A DNA stretch of 64,000 nt from Ampullaceana balthica (GCA_944989445.1 CALYLW010000169.1:1262811-1326810), one strand, 5' to 3'. Counted from the stretch's first letter, positions 21,977 through 33,714 are shown. Notes: generated by a model not told the origin, from the sequence alone. Numbers and translations: made by a program.

Positions 21977-22320
21977 TACTCTATACTAATAAAATCCAAA
22001 GCCCTCACTGACTGACTCACTGACTCATCACTAATTCTCCAACTTCCCGAGTAGGTAGAAGCATGAAACTTTGGGAAGTTGTTAAGTAGCCTCTCGCGAC
22101 GATAATTGGCGTTAAAGAATGTTAAAATTCACTCTCATGGGGGCCGGGGGTCCAAAAACGTTTTTTTTCCCTTATATGGGCTATATAAAAATTAAAATTC
22201 ACTAATTCTCCTATTTCCCGAGTAGGGAGAAGCATGAAACGTTGGGTAGTTGTTGAGTACAATCCCGCGATGGTAACAGGCGAAAAAATATTTGAATTAT
22301 CACTGACTGGGGGCATTAAT
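21977..22320 (+). mobile_element. Helitron-like 5' fragment, tentative
   Basis: Starts TCTATACTAATAAAATCC after repeated ctatact units, with repeated actgactcac blocks and two related copies of ctaattctcc...cccgagtagg (22030 and 22202). I found no matching hairpin/CTRR end, so the assignment is weak. Confidence 0.35.
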
Positions 22321-22894
22321 TATGAAAATATTTTGTCCTAAAAAATGTGGGTCTTGATTCGTGAAATATGATGAAAATGCCTATGAGCCATTGCCATAAT
22401 AATATTATAAATAATAAGTTTAGGTGACATTAAAAAATACCATCTATTTTTAATCACTTGAGTCCTGAGCTCTAAGTTGATCTCGATGTTTTAAAAACCG
22501 TTCATTTAAATCATATTACAATGTACTATTTTTATAATTGTTTATAGTTTTTAAGAAAAATCCCTAGCCCCAGCCCCTGTGGGCCCCAGCCATAGTCATT
22601 GTCAAACAAGGCATTAATTACAATTTAAATAAGACGTAATACTAATTTCATAATTCAAAGGATTGTTGATAATTCTAAAAGAATTTCCTTTTGAATTAAC
22701 ATGTATTTTATTTATTCATTATTTTTACCCCTTAATTCTTTTTAAATGTAAATACATTATCTGTGTTGTCTCAGACATAATCATCAGGGCATTTTTCTCT
22801 CGTCCACCGCCTGCTATCCTTATTATTATCTTCTATCAAAGTAAATTATTCTTTAATTCTATTTCAAAGTAAATAAATTGTATATAACTTTCAA

Positions 22895-23090
22895 TGTGCG
22901 CATTTGTCACTGTGCGGTGTGCGCTTAAATAGCCATTCGCATTTATCACTGTGCGCGATTGTCGGTGTCCGCATTGGTCGGTGTGCGCAACTATCGGTGT
23001 TCGCGTTTGTCCTGTGCGCATTTGTGTCATTACGGAATTGTCTGTGCGCGTTTGTCGTGTGCGCGATTGTCTTGTGCACATATGTCTGGT
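22895..23090. repeat. Degenerate GTGCGC-rich tandem repeat
   Basis: Units of about 13-20 bp around tgtgcgcatttgtc with many changes. CpG-rich against an AT-rich background. Confidence 0.75.
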
Positions 23091-23330
23091 CACCGTTTAA
23101 AAAAAAATTAAAGCAATTTTTTGTGTATTTTGTATTTAACACAAGCATGTCTAATGTTCAAGTTCTGGTTGGGGAGGGGCAAGCGTAAGAGCTCACCTAA
23201 GACTCCCCTCCACCAGCAAAGATGTATTTAATTTTCAGCAATATGGCGTGAAATTTGAAAATTATAAGATCACCGTTGCCATAAGTTCCTTTAGCCTTTA
23301 GGTATCATTCCTGTAAGACTCATTCATTAA

Positions 23331-23495
23331 CAGAGGCGTAACTGGGTTTTTGATGCCGCCCTTGGCTAAATTATTTTTGGCGCCCTTTATTTAAATAAAA
23401 ATTTAAAAATTAGAGATTTAGCGGCGCCCTTTTGAACTGGCGCAGGCCGGTGCCCTTTGCAACTGCCCCAATGCCAGGCCGTTGTTACGCCACTG
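23331..23495. mobile_element. hAT MITE, GGCGTAAC family
   Basis: Ends CAGAGGCGTAACTGGG and GTTGTTACGCCACTG. Flanks ttcattaa and ttcattat match at 7 of 8 positions. Length 165 bp. Confidence 0.75.
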
Positions 23496-23561
23496 TTCAT
23501 TATCATTAAGTCTCGTTCCTGTAAGTCTCTTCCACGTAGGTATCGGGCACGTTTTCCATAA

Positions 23562-23808
23562 GGGGCCATCCATTAAGTACGTCACGCAATTTTTACCCCC
23601 CCCCCTTGTCACAAATCTCGGGAAACGCCCCCCCCTCTTTTTTTCCTAAAGAACGTCACACTTTCGATAAAAAATGTGTTTATTAACATACAAATTAAAA
23701 TTTAATAAAAAAACACCGCGACGTCACACATGCCCCCCACCTGCCCCCTGTCACACTTTCTTACATTCCCTCCCCCTCTGGAGCGTGGCGTACTTTATGG
23801 ACGGCCCC
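23562..23808. mobile_element. GGGGCC-family MITE, copy C
   Basis: Ends GGGGCCATCCATTAAGTACG and, inverted, GGGGCCGTCCATAAAGTACG, flanked by TAA on both sides. The interior is C-rich in this orientation. Confidence 0.72.
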
Positions 23809-24128
23809 TAAGGTCATTAACGTCACTATCCATATTTTGTATTTGTATTTTAATACAAATTTCATCTATGTTATAAGTTATAACGTTTAGCAGTCTGTTA
23901 AATATATTTTGTCTTTCTCAACACTTACCAGTGTGTCACAGTCACATTGAAAGTCTGTGAGGTCGACAATCTTAGGCTATATATCTAAATCTTTGCTGAC
24001 TAGACCGTGTTTTGCTTGTAACTAGGAACTTTAGAAACCTGTCCTAGCATGTTGAATTCCATTTATTGGCCAAAATATGGGCGAGACTGCAATCAGGCTT
24101 ATAGAGTAATAAATGAATAACTTATAAA

Positions 24129-24720
24129 CAGGGTATGAGGGAACCTGACAGGACGTAACAAAACAGCGAACGTTTCGGCAAAGAGCCAGCGGCGTAGCTA
24201 GAACTTTTGCCGCCCGGGGCGGTCTGTCTCCAATTTGCCGCCCTTTTAGGGGCCGTCCAGAAATTACGTCACACACCGGGGGGGAGGGGGAGGGGGAGGA
24301 GTCACACATTTGACGTCGCATCAAAACGTGCAACTTTAAATAAAAGTTCCACTTAAAATAAATAGATGATTACTGACACTTTATTTATTTATGTACTGTT
24401 TGTTCGTTGAGGAAGGCTCTTTGCCGAAGCGTTCGCTGTTTTGTTACGTCCTGTCAGCAGAGGCGTCACTAGGGTTGGTGTCACCCGGGGCGGCAGATCA
24501 TGGTGTCACCCCCTAACGACTTAACCCATAGAACTCTTCTGAGTCTTCCAGTGCCTAATAACGGGAACATACAGAATTTTACATTTTGGTGTCACCCCAC
24601 CTGATGGTGTCACCCCCCTGATGGTGTCACCCCCCTGATGGTGTCACCCGGGGCGGCCCGCCCCCTCCGCACCCCCCCCTAGTAACGCCACTGCCTGTCA
24701 GGCTCACTCATACCCTGTTA
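24129..24720. repeat. Inverted pair of about 58 bp arms with insertions between and within
   Basis: The left arm is 24129-24187. The right arm is 24415-24457 plus 24702-24720 and was split by a hAT MITE. The shared sequence includes tttgccgaaacgttcgctg and ttgttacgtcctgtcag. The spacer holds the end of a CAGCGGCGTAGC hAT element (24188-24248) and a truncated GGGGCC MITE (from 24249). The GGAAGGC...GCCGAAACG stretch recalls Penelope-like element ends, but I cannot confirm this. Confidence 0.6.
24458..24693. mobile_element. hAT MITE, GGCGTCACTAGG family
   Basis: Ends CAGAGGCGTCACTAGG and CTAGTAACGCCACTG with a perfect 8 bp duplication cctgtcag (24450-24457, 24694-24701). It contains three short tggtgtcaccc repeats. 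Confidence 0.85.
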
Positions 24721-25291
24721 ACAGGTCATCCTTGAATTCCTTTTAGACTTTCAAGGTCATGTCATTAATATTCACAAAGGGTTTGTCGATTATGTAAAGA
24801 GACTTAAGGGTAGCTCTTATACCAACAGATCAATACTGTAATACCAAATGAGACGTCAAATTTACTTTTGGTTTCATTTTCAGTAGAAATGCAGGGACGT
24901 GTGCAACGAATATTAATCAAGGAATTACGGTATTAAGAAGTAAAAATATCAATCGTCTTATGAATGACGAAGAAAGATGAAGTATATATAATGTAACAAA
25001 AAAGCATTTGAAGAAGAAAACAATAGCAGCAAACAATTAAAAACCAGGAATAAATTTTTAGCGAATTGATTGACAAGAGAATATTTTTTCATACAACAGA
25101 AGGTTGGGAATCGGTGGACATCAGTGATCGGTAATAAGTTGTAGAATCAATCGCTGTCCAAAGTAAACCGTTGCATCAACTTGCAAAGGAGTTCACATTT
25201 TGTTGTTGTGAAAAAGAAATGTGTCGATATATATATTTTTGTAAATATAAGAATGTAAGAACAAGAGCCCAAGACTCAGCAAATAACTTAC

Positions 25292-25490
25292 GGGTTCTGA
25301 TGCACTGTCTCCAGTATCCGTATGCGTTATCTTGGTCAGGTTCAGCAGTCGACTGCGTAAAAAGGCTGATCAGACTGCCTAGAGCCAAGCTGGCAGTGTA
25401 ATTATCCCTACACTCAGATACTGTAACTGTTGTTTCCAAGAAATAGAGAAATAAAGTGAAGAAAACAGATCGTTGGACTGCGGTTCTCAT
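25292..25490 (-). CDS. Candidate first exon of a secreted protein
   Basis: ATG at 25490 starts MRTAVQRSVFFTLFLYFLET, a convincing signal peptide: basic N-terminus, hydrophobic core, likely cleavage near TVTVS-EC. A mature stretch follows with two cysteines about 37 residues apart (ECRDNY..., GYWRQC). After 66 codons and one base there is a perfect GTAAGT donor at 25291. A small secreted peptide or peptide hormone precursor would fit. I do not recognise the family and found no certain second exon, so this could be a chance ORF. Confidence 0.45.
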
Positions 25491-25702
25491 GTTAAGGCTA
25501 GCGGACCAGATGTGGCCAGGATGGAACCGACAAATGTGGAACTAAACATTTTTACCACGTTCGTCATAACTTAGAGTTTGACTTTGTACAAATCTCAATT
25601 ACAATTTTTAAAAAAAATTCTATTTACTAGAAACATGACTAAGTTTGCACCGTTCACATCGTTATTTTCTCAAAATTAAGTCCTAAAAAATGTCTACTGA
25701 CA

Positions 25703-26400
25703 ACGATCGTCCATAAATGATGTCACGCGATTTTGGCCGATTTTTCATTCCCCCTCCATTTTCGTCACACGTAATCACAAAAACGTAGACCCCCTCAAAA
25801 ATCTTTGCCGCCCCCCATAAAAGCTGTATTTTCTATTTGAAAACGAGCATATTTCAAATCACTTTTTGTTATTTAAGTATATATTAAGTGTAAAGTTGCC
25901 CTTTAATATTGTAACACGCGTGTAGCCGTGTATAAGAGACGCGGTGGTCGAGTGGCAGCGCACTGGACTGTCGTACCGATGGTCACGGGTTTGAATCCGT
26001 GTGAAGGCAAGGGCTTGTTCCCGGGGCCTAGGGCGTCCCTGAGTCACCCCGCTCCGAATGGGTACCTAACACTACATGTAGTTAGGCGGCTGGGTAATGC
26101 GTGGAACCCACAAAGCCGTGGCCTGTGAACGTTGCTTCACTTGCCAAACAGATCATCTGTCATGGTCTGTGGATGCAACCTTCTTCTGCATAGAAGGAGC
26201 GTCTGTATAGATAAGACAAGACAAAACGTCATAAAATAAATATTAAGAAATCAAATATTTAAGTGAAACTTTTATTTAAATTTGCGAATTTTTATGTGAT
26301 GTCACATTTCTCAAACACCCCCACCCCTCGTCACACATCGTCACAAATGTGTGGACCCCCCTCCCCTCTAGGTGCGTGACGTCATTTATGGACGGCTCCC
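25703..26400. mobile_element. GGGGCC-family MITE, copy E, interrupted by a SINE
   Basis: The left part (25703 to about 25905) starts CGATCGTCCATAAATGATGT. The right part (about 26225-26400) ends TGACGTCATTTATGGACGG. The SINE at 25937-26224 sits between them. Ends are more diverged than in copies A-C. Confidence 0.65.
25937..26224 (+). mobile_element. tRNA-derived SINE, near full length
   Basis: A box GGTGGTCGAGTGGCAGCGC, B box GGTTTGAATCC, then a central block containing CTCCGAATGGGTACCTAAC, and a 3' tail GCATAGAAGGAGCGTCTGTA with a short (ATAAG)n run. The tail is shared with the LINE family of this window. It is inserted in MITE copy E. Confidence 0.85.
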
Positions 26401-26724
26401 AAGCTTAGATAAAACATTTTTAGAACACTTGGACTCGGATGTTACACCCTCGGATTTCTCGGCACTCGTGAAATTATAGGAACTCGTAAGTTGGTTATCT
26501 ATAAGCTAAACAGTAACCGTACTGGAGGTTATTTGTAAACTATAGATCAACTTCTGCCGACACACGCACACTTTCTGTTCATCAGACATGCACTGAAACA
26601 TTCGGTCTTTCTCTGGAATTCTCTGACATTAAATACTTTAAAACATTTCTACTAATCAGGCCTTCAAAGCCGCATTAGAAAACTATCTGAAATTATTGAC
26701 AAACTAGAATAAATTTTAAAAAAA

Positions 26725-26820
26725 GGCTGCCAGAATGATTCATTACTGGAGAATATTCAAGACTTACAAGAATAACACCATTAGTCATTAGTTAAATAAT
26801 TAAAACCTGAAACACTAGAG
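26725..26820 (+). mobile_element. LINE fragment
   Basis: Contains GCTGCCAGAATGATTCATTA and TACAAGAATAACACCATTAG, the RT C-terminal region of the LINE at 44.3 kb. It is cut at cactagag by the following hAT MITE. Confidence 0.65.
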
Positions 26821-27016
26821 CAGTGCTTCTCAAAGTGGTGGTCCGCGGACCGGTGCCGTCCCGTGGGCCATCCGATGCCGGTCCGCAGAAGTTACCCAGA
26901 AAGGACATTTCGCTACCACGTCAGTACAGGAAAAATAGTTCACCGGTCCTTGATGCAATGATGCAATGGAAAATATTCCTGCCGGTCCGCAATACTAAAA
27001 AGTTTGAGAAGCACTG
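26821..27016. mobile_element. hAT MITE, CAGTGCTTCTCAAA family, copy 1
   Basis: Ends CAGTGCTTCTCAAAGTGG and AGTTTGAGAAGCACTG. The left flank is cactagag; the right flank has diverged. Same family as 34112 and 49099. Confidence 0.8.
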
Positions 27017-27162
27017 CACTGAGCACTAGATTATATGTTTATCAAAGGAGTTTAAAAACAAAATACAGATACCTGTAATTATTTTAATATAGTCTACAGA
27101 AACTTAATACAAGCAGAAGTTACGAGTAAACAGTTTTAAAGACAATATTTGTGTTAGGGGGC

Positions 27163-27395
27163 ACGATGGTCACGGGTTCGAATCCATGTGAAGGAAAGGC
27201 TTTTGTTCCCGGGGCCTAGGGCGTCCCTGAGTCACCCAGCTCCGAATGTGTACCTAACACTAGTTAGGCGGCTGGGTAATGCGCGGAACCCTCAAAGCCG
27301 TGGCCTGTGAACGCTGCATCACTTGCCAACAGATCATCCGTCGTGGTCTGTGGACGCAATTATCTTCTGCATAGAAGGAGCGTCTGTATAGATAA
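27163..27395 (+). mobile_element. tRNA-derived SINE, 5'-truncated
   Basis: Same family as 25937-26224. It starts just before the B box (GGTTCGAATCC) and lacks the A box. It ends GCATAGAAGGAGCGTCTGTA then TAGATAA. Confidence 0.85.
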
Positions 27396-27776
27396 CATAT
27401 GCATAATGTATGTTTGTTTAAAATCTAGCACTACTGGCATGTTGGGGAATGTCAAAACGTCAACGCCTGTATTGTAATCAATAATGAAATGAATTTAGTT
27501 TTAAAAAAATAATTAAATTGTTCTCCTTTTTATTATTTTTCTCATTAATAACATTGCATTTGTTCATTATAAAAATAATAAAAAATAAGATAAATAATTT
27601 AGCAATTAAAGGGGTGAGATTTTGCTTTGTGGACAAATGTCAATTTATTTATGCTATTACCTCCCTTGAAAAGTCTTTACAAGTTTAAGTGTTAAATAGA
27701 AGTAACTTCAATGCTTCCAAATGTTAGTTTCTTCTCAGCCTACAGACTTCATAACTCGTCTCGATGTTTAGTCTCG

Positions 27777-27831
27777 CAATGCATCGTAGTGCATCGTAGT
27801 GCATCGTAGTGCATCGTAGTGCATCGTAGTG
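27777..27831. repeat. 10 bp tandem repeat
   Basis: About five and a half copies of gcatcgtagt. Confidence 0.95.
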
Positions 27832-27940
27832 CAGTCTCATTCTTTGACAACATCCACTCTAGCTCCACAAATAAAATACTTTGATTTATCGCCAATATCA
27901 GCACAAAATAAAAAAATTACAATCAAATTTCTCTTCAGCA

Positions 27941-28506
27941 TTTAGTGATCATAATGGGGATGAGACTTCAGCATTAAGTGAACATAACGGGGTTGAGACT
28001 TCAGCATTTAGTGAACATAATGGGGGTGAGACTTCAGCATTTAGTGAACATAACGGGGGTGAGACTTCAGCATTTAGTGAACATAACGGGGGTGAGACTT
28101 CAGCATTTAGTGAACATAATGGGGGTGAGACTTCAGCATTTAGTGAACATAATGGGGGTGAGACTTCAGCATTTAGTGAACATAATGGGGGTGAGACTTC
28201 AGCATTTAGTGAACATAATGGGGGTGAGACTTCAGCATTTAGTGAACATAATGGGGGTGAGACTTCAGCATTTAGTGAACATAATGGGGGTGAGACTTCA
28301 GCATTTAGTGAACATAATGGGGGTGAGACTTCAGCATTTAGTGAACATAATGGGGGTGAGACTTCAGCATTTATTGAACATAATGGGGGTGAGACTTCAG
28401 CATTTAGTGAACATAATGGGGGTGAGTCTTCAGCATTTAGTGAACATAATGGGGGTGAGACTTCAACATTTAGTGAACATAATGGGGGTGAGACTTCAGC
28501 ATTTAG
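27941..28506. repeat. 33 bp minisatellite, 17 copies
   Basis: The monomer contains gcatttagtgaacataatgg and ends in gtgagacttca. A few substitutions are spread over the array. The 33 bp period keeps frames open on both strands, but there is no sign of coding use. Confidence 0.95.
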
Positions 28507-29640
28507 AAGCCAGCTTTGATTATAAGAACATTGTGCATTTATCGAAAGATTCTTGATTGACATCAAGTTCGTCGTTACAAAAGGTAAAGGTAACATAAAA
28601 GTCAGGAACCAAATAACTGCATTTCTCATGCGTAAATCCCAACCGAGCAACTGAAGTGTCAGAAGTCTGAAGGCAACTGTATCACGAACTTGCACCCACT
28701 ACACAATTTTTTAAATCTTTATTTAATCTGATCGAGTAGCGTTCGGCAAAGCTGCTATTTGGTGTATTTGCTTTGCGCTTGGAACTGCTTGTATCGCGGG
28801 GCAATTAAAGATACATTTACCTAAAATTTTGTCTTGGTCCGGATAAAACTGTACACCGGCCAAGAAAGTATTTCAGCGATCTTTATTGATAAGCCAATTT
28901 CCTGGATTCATTTCATCACTTTAAAAAAAATAAATAATTACCATCGAACTTCACACCCATACACATTTGCCGCCTCACACACCCACATCCCCAGTGCCTC
29001 CTGACACACCCACACAACTATACCGCCACACACACACACACACTATATTTTCAACGCGGTTCCATGACAAAACGACATGGTTACAAAACGACAAGGTGAC
29101 AATAAGACAAGGTCTCATAGAAACAACGTAGATCACCGTAATGAAGTCCCCTTGACTAGGTCACTTTGAACATAGACTAAGGGTGTCAGACTCAATAGCT
29201 CAGAGGCCAGAACTAAAAACACTCTTCAGTCAAAATCATTGCCTTTTTTTTTCGCTGTCTCATTTTGAACTATTTTTGTCACCATGTCGATTTGTCACTT
29301 GTCATTTTCTCGTTTCGTTACTTGTCGTTTCGTCATCTTGTCGCTTTGTCACTTGTCGTTTTGTCACCTCGTCGTTTTTTCACTTGTCGTTTTGTCTGGT
29401 TACCTTTCAACTCAGATAGCCACACACCATTGCCTCCTAACAATCCACCGACATTTCCACATTATATCGCCCTTCACAATCTACCTTCCACCCCCCCCCC
29501 TTTCAAAACACCTTCAGTCACCTTCCCACCCACAAAATAAATCTTCTGACTCTCCCTTACTCTCCGCCCACACAATCCACTTCATAATACACACATTCCA
29601 ACCACTATTCCCTCCATTCCCACCCCCTTTCCCCGTTTGT
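28507..29640. other. Unassigned intergenic DNA
   Basis: No gene recognised. It holds an AC-rich stretch (28960-29045) and a degenerate tandem repeat of about 17 bp around tcgttttgtcacttg (29285-29400). Confidence 0.7.
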
Positions 29641-29980
29641 CTTTCCCCCGAATCACTGGACAACGTCACGACCACTATCGCGTCACGAATGACGTCACGG
29701 GGCGCCGCATCAATGGAACTGTTTACAACACAAAGCATCAACTCTCCCCCTGGCCGGGTACTAGTCAATGGGGTGGCGCGCGGGGCGTTTGTTTGCTCAC
29801 TGAGTGCCGGCAACAGGGCCGCCATGGAAATCCCAGATTGCATCATCACCTGTACATGTGGCTGGGACTCAGCGGACGTGCTCTTGGAAACTTCCAGGCA
29901 CTGGAGCCATTTCGGGAGACGAATTTGACACTAATCGGCGGGCAGATATTAGGCCGTCCATTCCATATCTACTTTTACCT
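29640..29980. promoter_or_regulatory. CpG-richer segment with CRE, possible promoter
   Basis: GC and CpG content rise clearly. It includes a perfect TGACGTCA at about 29691 and a Kozak-like gccgccATGG at 29823. The ORF there (34 codons) ends without a recognisable domain. No gene is named; it may be a promoter or a repeat end. Confidence 0.3.
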
Positions 29981-30358
29981 CTCATTGTCCAACCCACAGC
30001 ACCCCATCTCATTGTCCAACCCACAGCACCCCATCTCATTGTCCAACCCACAGCACCCCATCTCATTGTCCACCCCACAGCACCCCATCTCATTGTCCAC
30101 CCCACAGCACCCCATCTCATTGTCCAACCCACAGCACCCCATCTCATCGTCCAACCCACAGCACCCCATCTTATTGTCCACACCACAGCACCGCATCTCA
30201 TTGTCCACCCCACAGCACCCCATCTCATTGTCCACCCCACAGCACCCCATCTCATTGTCCACCCCACAGCACCCCATCTCATTGTCCAACCCACAGCACC
30301 CCATCTCATTGTCCAACCCACAGCACCCCATCTCATTGTCCAACCCACAGCACCCTAT
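29981..30358. repeat. 27 bp minisatellite, 14 copies
   Basis: Monomer ctcattgtccaacccacagc then accccat, with aac/cac variants. Confidence 0.95.
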
Positions 30359-30737
30359 CTCCCTCACCCAACACCCCGTTTCAAATCGTCAACTCGCCTT
30401 CCCCAATGCCCAAAACCCCATTGTCCCCTCACATAACACCCCAGAGACGTAGCTAGGATAATATGTGCCCGGGGACAAAAGATCAAATTGTCACCCCCCC
30501 CCTCCTTCTTACAGTTCCATTGTTATCTTAAACCTCTTAACTCAGTTTGTGAGCCCCCCACAACTCGCCCCCCCCAAAAAACCACTGTATCTGCCCATTC
30601 CCAATCCCCATCATCCCATTTGCCCCCTCGCCTAACACTGTAACACCCCATTCCAAACACTCAGCTCCCAGTTCTGCATCCACTCCCAATATAAAATAAC
30701 TCGACAGGCCATTTACACCCCGATTTCACCAGGACTC

Positions 30738-32224
30738 ACCTCAACCCCACAGTCACAGGCGTAGATGTCCTCAACCTCACAGTCACAGGCGTAGATGTCC
30801 TCAACCCCACAGTCACAGGCGTAGATGTCCTCAACCTCACAGTCACAGGCGTAGATGTCCTCAACCCCACAGTCACAGGCGTAGATGTCCTCAACCTCAC
30901 AGTCACAGGCGTAGATGTCCTCAACCTCACAGTCACAGGCGTAGATGTCCTCAACCTCACAGTCACAGGCGTAGATGTCCTCAACCTCACAGTCACAGGC
31001 ATAGATGTCCTCAACCTCACAGTCACAGATGTCCTCAACCTCAAAGGCGTAGATGCCTCAACCTCACAGGCGTAGATGTCCTCAACCTCACAGTCACAGG
31101 CGTAGATGTCCTCAACCTCACAGTCACAGGCGTAGATGTACTCAACCTCACAGGCGTAGATGTCCTCAACCTCACAGGCGTAGATGTCCTCAACCTCACA
31201 GGCGTAGATGTCCTCAACCTCACAGGCGTAGATGTCCTCAACCTCACAGGCGTAGATGTCCTCAACCTCACAGGCGTAGATGTCCTCAACCTCACAGTCA
31301 CAGGCGTAGATGTCCTCAACCTCACAGGCGTAGATGTCCTCAACCTCACAGGCGTAGATGTCCTCACAGTCACATGCGTAGATGTCCTCACAGTCAAAGG
31401 CGTAGATGTCCTCACAGTCAAAGGCGTAGATGTCCTCACAGTCACAGGCGTAGATGTCCTCAACCTCACAGGCGTAGATGTCCTCACAGTCACAGGCGTA
31501 GATGTCCTCACAGTCACAGATGTCCTCACAGTCACAGGCGTAGATGTCCTCACAGTCACAGGCGTAGATGTCCTCACAGTCACAGGCGTAGATGTCCTCA
31601 CAGTCACAGGCGTAGATGTCCTCACAGTCACAGGCGTAGATGTCCTCACAGTCACAGGCGTAGATGTCCTCAACCTCACAGTCACAGGCGTAGATGTCCT
31701 CAACCTCACAGGCGTAGATGTCCTCACAGTCACAGGCGTAGATGTCCTCACAGTCACAGGCGTAGATGTCCTCACAGTCACAGGCGTAGATGTCCTCAAC
31801 CCCACACTCACAGGCGTAGATGTCCTCAACCCCACAGTCACAGGCGTAGATGTCCTCACAGTCACAGGCGTAGATGTCCTCAACCTCAAACTCACAGGCG
31901 TAGATGTCCTCAACCTCACAGGCGTAGATGTCCTCACAGTCACAGGCGTAGATGTCCTCAACCCCACACTCACAGGCGTAGATGTCCTCAACTTCACACT
32001 CACAGGCGTATATGTCCTCAACCTCACAGGCGTAGATGTCCTCACAGTCACAGATGTCCTCACAGTCACAGGCGTAGATGTCCTCACAGTCACAGGCGTA
32101 GATGTCCTCAACCTCACAGGCGTAGATGTCCTCAACCTCACAGTCACAGGCGTAGATGTCCTCAACCTCACAGTCACAGGCGTAGATGTCCTCAACCCCA
32201 CAGTCACAGGCGTAGATGTCCTCA
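30738..32224. repeat. Mixed 24/30 bp minisatellite, about 1.49 kb
   Basis: All units end in aggcgtagatgtcctca, preceded by acctcac, cagtcac or acctcacagtcac. The three unit types alternate irregularly. Frames of 531 codons (minus) and 433 codons (plus) exist only because every unit is a multiple of three. Confidence 0.95.
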
Positions 32225-32635
32225 CTCAACTCCCACCCACTGTCCCCCGCCCACGATGCCACTAAATAAAAACAAACCCATTCTCCATTCAAGACCTCTC
32301 TGCACCCCCCCCCTCCTCCCCCGTCGTCCAACTCTATGCCAGCGGCCGGTGTAGTTCTGTTTGTCTTTCTGTAACTCTGGGATTGTCAATGTCCGATGGA
32401 TCACGTGACTCAGTACTGCATCAACTGCCATCGAAGCGGTGATACCACACCAGTTTTTAAAAGAAAAATATGTTTTGCTACTTTTTATGCTTTTCCTCCT
32501 ACTTTATAATATATTTTTAAAAATATTTTTTTGATTGTTTTGTTTACGATTTGAACTGGAGCGTGTATTACTTTGTACGTTTGTAAAATGCCGTCAAATA
32601 ATTGATAATACGTCTAATAAAACAAATTGCCAATT

Positions 32636-32985
32636 ATCTTATCTTATCTATCTGTTTCAGACGCTCCTTCTATACAGAAGATTATTGCGTCCTACGCTTA
32701 TCTATGGTTTGTGTTTAGTCCTGCATTCTTATTAGAGTTTTAAATGTTGATAAAGTGTTGGCTTTCCTGGTTTCTTCAGGCAACCCATTCCACGCCCAAA
32801 TTCCGGACGGGAAGAACGAAATTTTGTATGAGTTTGTTCTTGCATACGGAATAAGAAAGGCGTTTTTATCCTTATGTCTTATGTCTATCTGTGGGTTGTA
32901 TTAAGTTATCTTTGTGTTGTATTTCTAAATTAGAGTTAATTGCTTTATGTATGATTACTAAATTACAATTGAAACTATTCATACT
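32636..32985 (-). mobile_element. CR1/Jockey-like LINE 3' end
   Basis: Tail cttatcttatctatctg, then the inverse of the LINE C-terminal block (CAACCCATTCCACGCCC, CTTATGTCTATCTG). It lies just upstream of the CpG-rich segment at 33.0 kb. Confidence 0.75.
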
Positions 32986-33049
32986 AAATATTGTATTAAA
33001 TAATACGAAGACAGTAACTACTAATGTAAAAGGCAGCGGTTTAAATTAC

Positions 33050-33714
33050 GTCAAAATAAACCCAGGCCTGTTTCGGTCAAGTTACGACATGCCGCCCACA
33101 ACATGGCGGGGGAGAGAGAGAGAGCGGGTGTCGACGCTTAGTTTCGTTGTACGGACCAGCAGCAGACGCGTTTTCATGTCTCTCTCGTGGCGCGGAAAAA
33201 CTGCGACGTACGGACGAAATGTGTGTGTGACCCTCTTCTCTCCCTCAGTCTCCCTCCTCGCACTGTGGCGCACCGGGGTTTGCCATTCTGAGTTCTGATA
33301 GACTCGGCCTCACACGTCCGTTGATACGACCGAGTAGTCCGCTGGTTCTCCCAGCTACACACTCACACACCGCCGTGTGAAACATCTCGTTGTTGGTAAT
33401 CCACCAAACACTCGTGAAGTCGGCGACCGTACCAGCGACCATGTGCACGACGTCTTTCATCAAGGGATATAGCTGATATTTAACAAACGTAAACAATCTC
33501 CTATTCTTGGGATAGCGAGTGACGACGCACTCCTAGAAATGGAGGCCCCACCGAAATCTTGCTCTTAGCACTGTTGAAGTCAACAACACACTTTAAAAAA
33601 ACCCGCCAGAATTTTGGTTTTATAACGATTTTTTCGAATCGGGGAAGTGAAAAAAAGGGAACTCACCACCCGCTTTCAAGTTAGTGTTGTGAAGGATTTA
33701 CCCGAGGTCTCATC
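33050..33714 (+). promoter_or_regulatory. CpG-rich promoter region and 5' UTR candidate
   Basis: CpGs are dense relative to the flanks, with aacatggcgg (similar to a YY1 site) near 33102 and a short GA run. It leads directly into the start codon at 33715. No TATA box was seen, as is usual for CpG-type promoters. Confidence 0.5.

Noticed and set aside
25930..26020. tRNA gene
   Set aside because: A and B boxes are present, but the sequence does not close into a cloverleaf and continues into a SINE body and a LINE-like tail.
27881..28695. ORFs with repeated SAFSEHNGGET or SLNAEVSPPLC
   Set aside because: The 33 bp array is open in several frames and on both strands; no supporting splice signals or flanking coding sequence.
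29637..30452. 271-codon ORF
   Set aside because: Its C-terminal half is the 27 bp array; the N-terminal part has no domain and the CpG-rich stretch is better described as a possible promoter.
30736..32331. 531-codon Cys-rich minus-strand ORF
   Set aside because: It consists of the 24/30 bp minisatellite plus an unremarkable N-terminus; the opposite strand and another frame are equally open.
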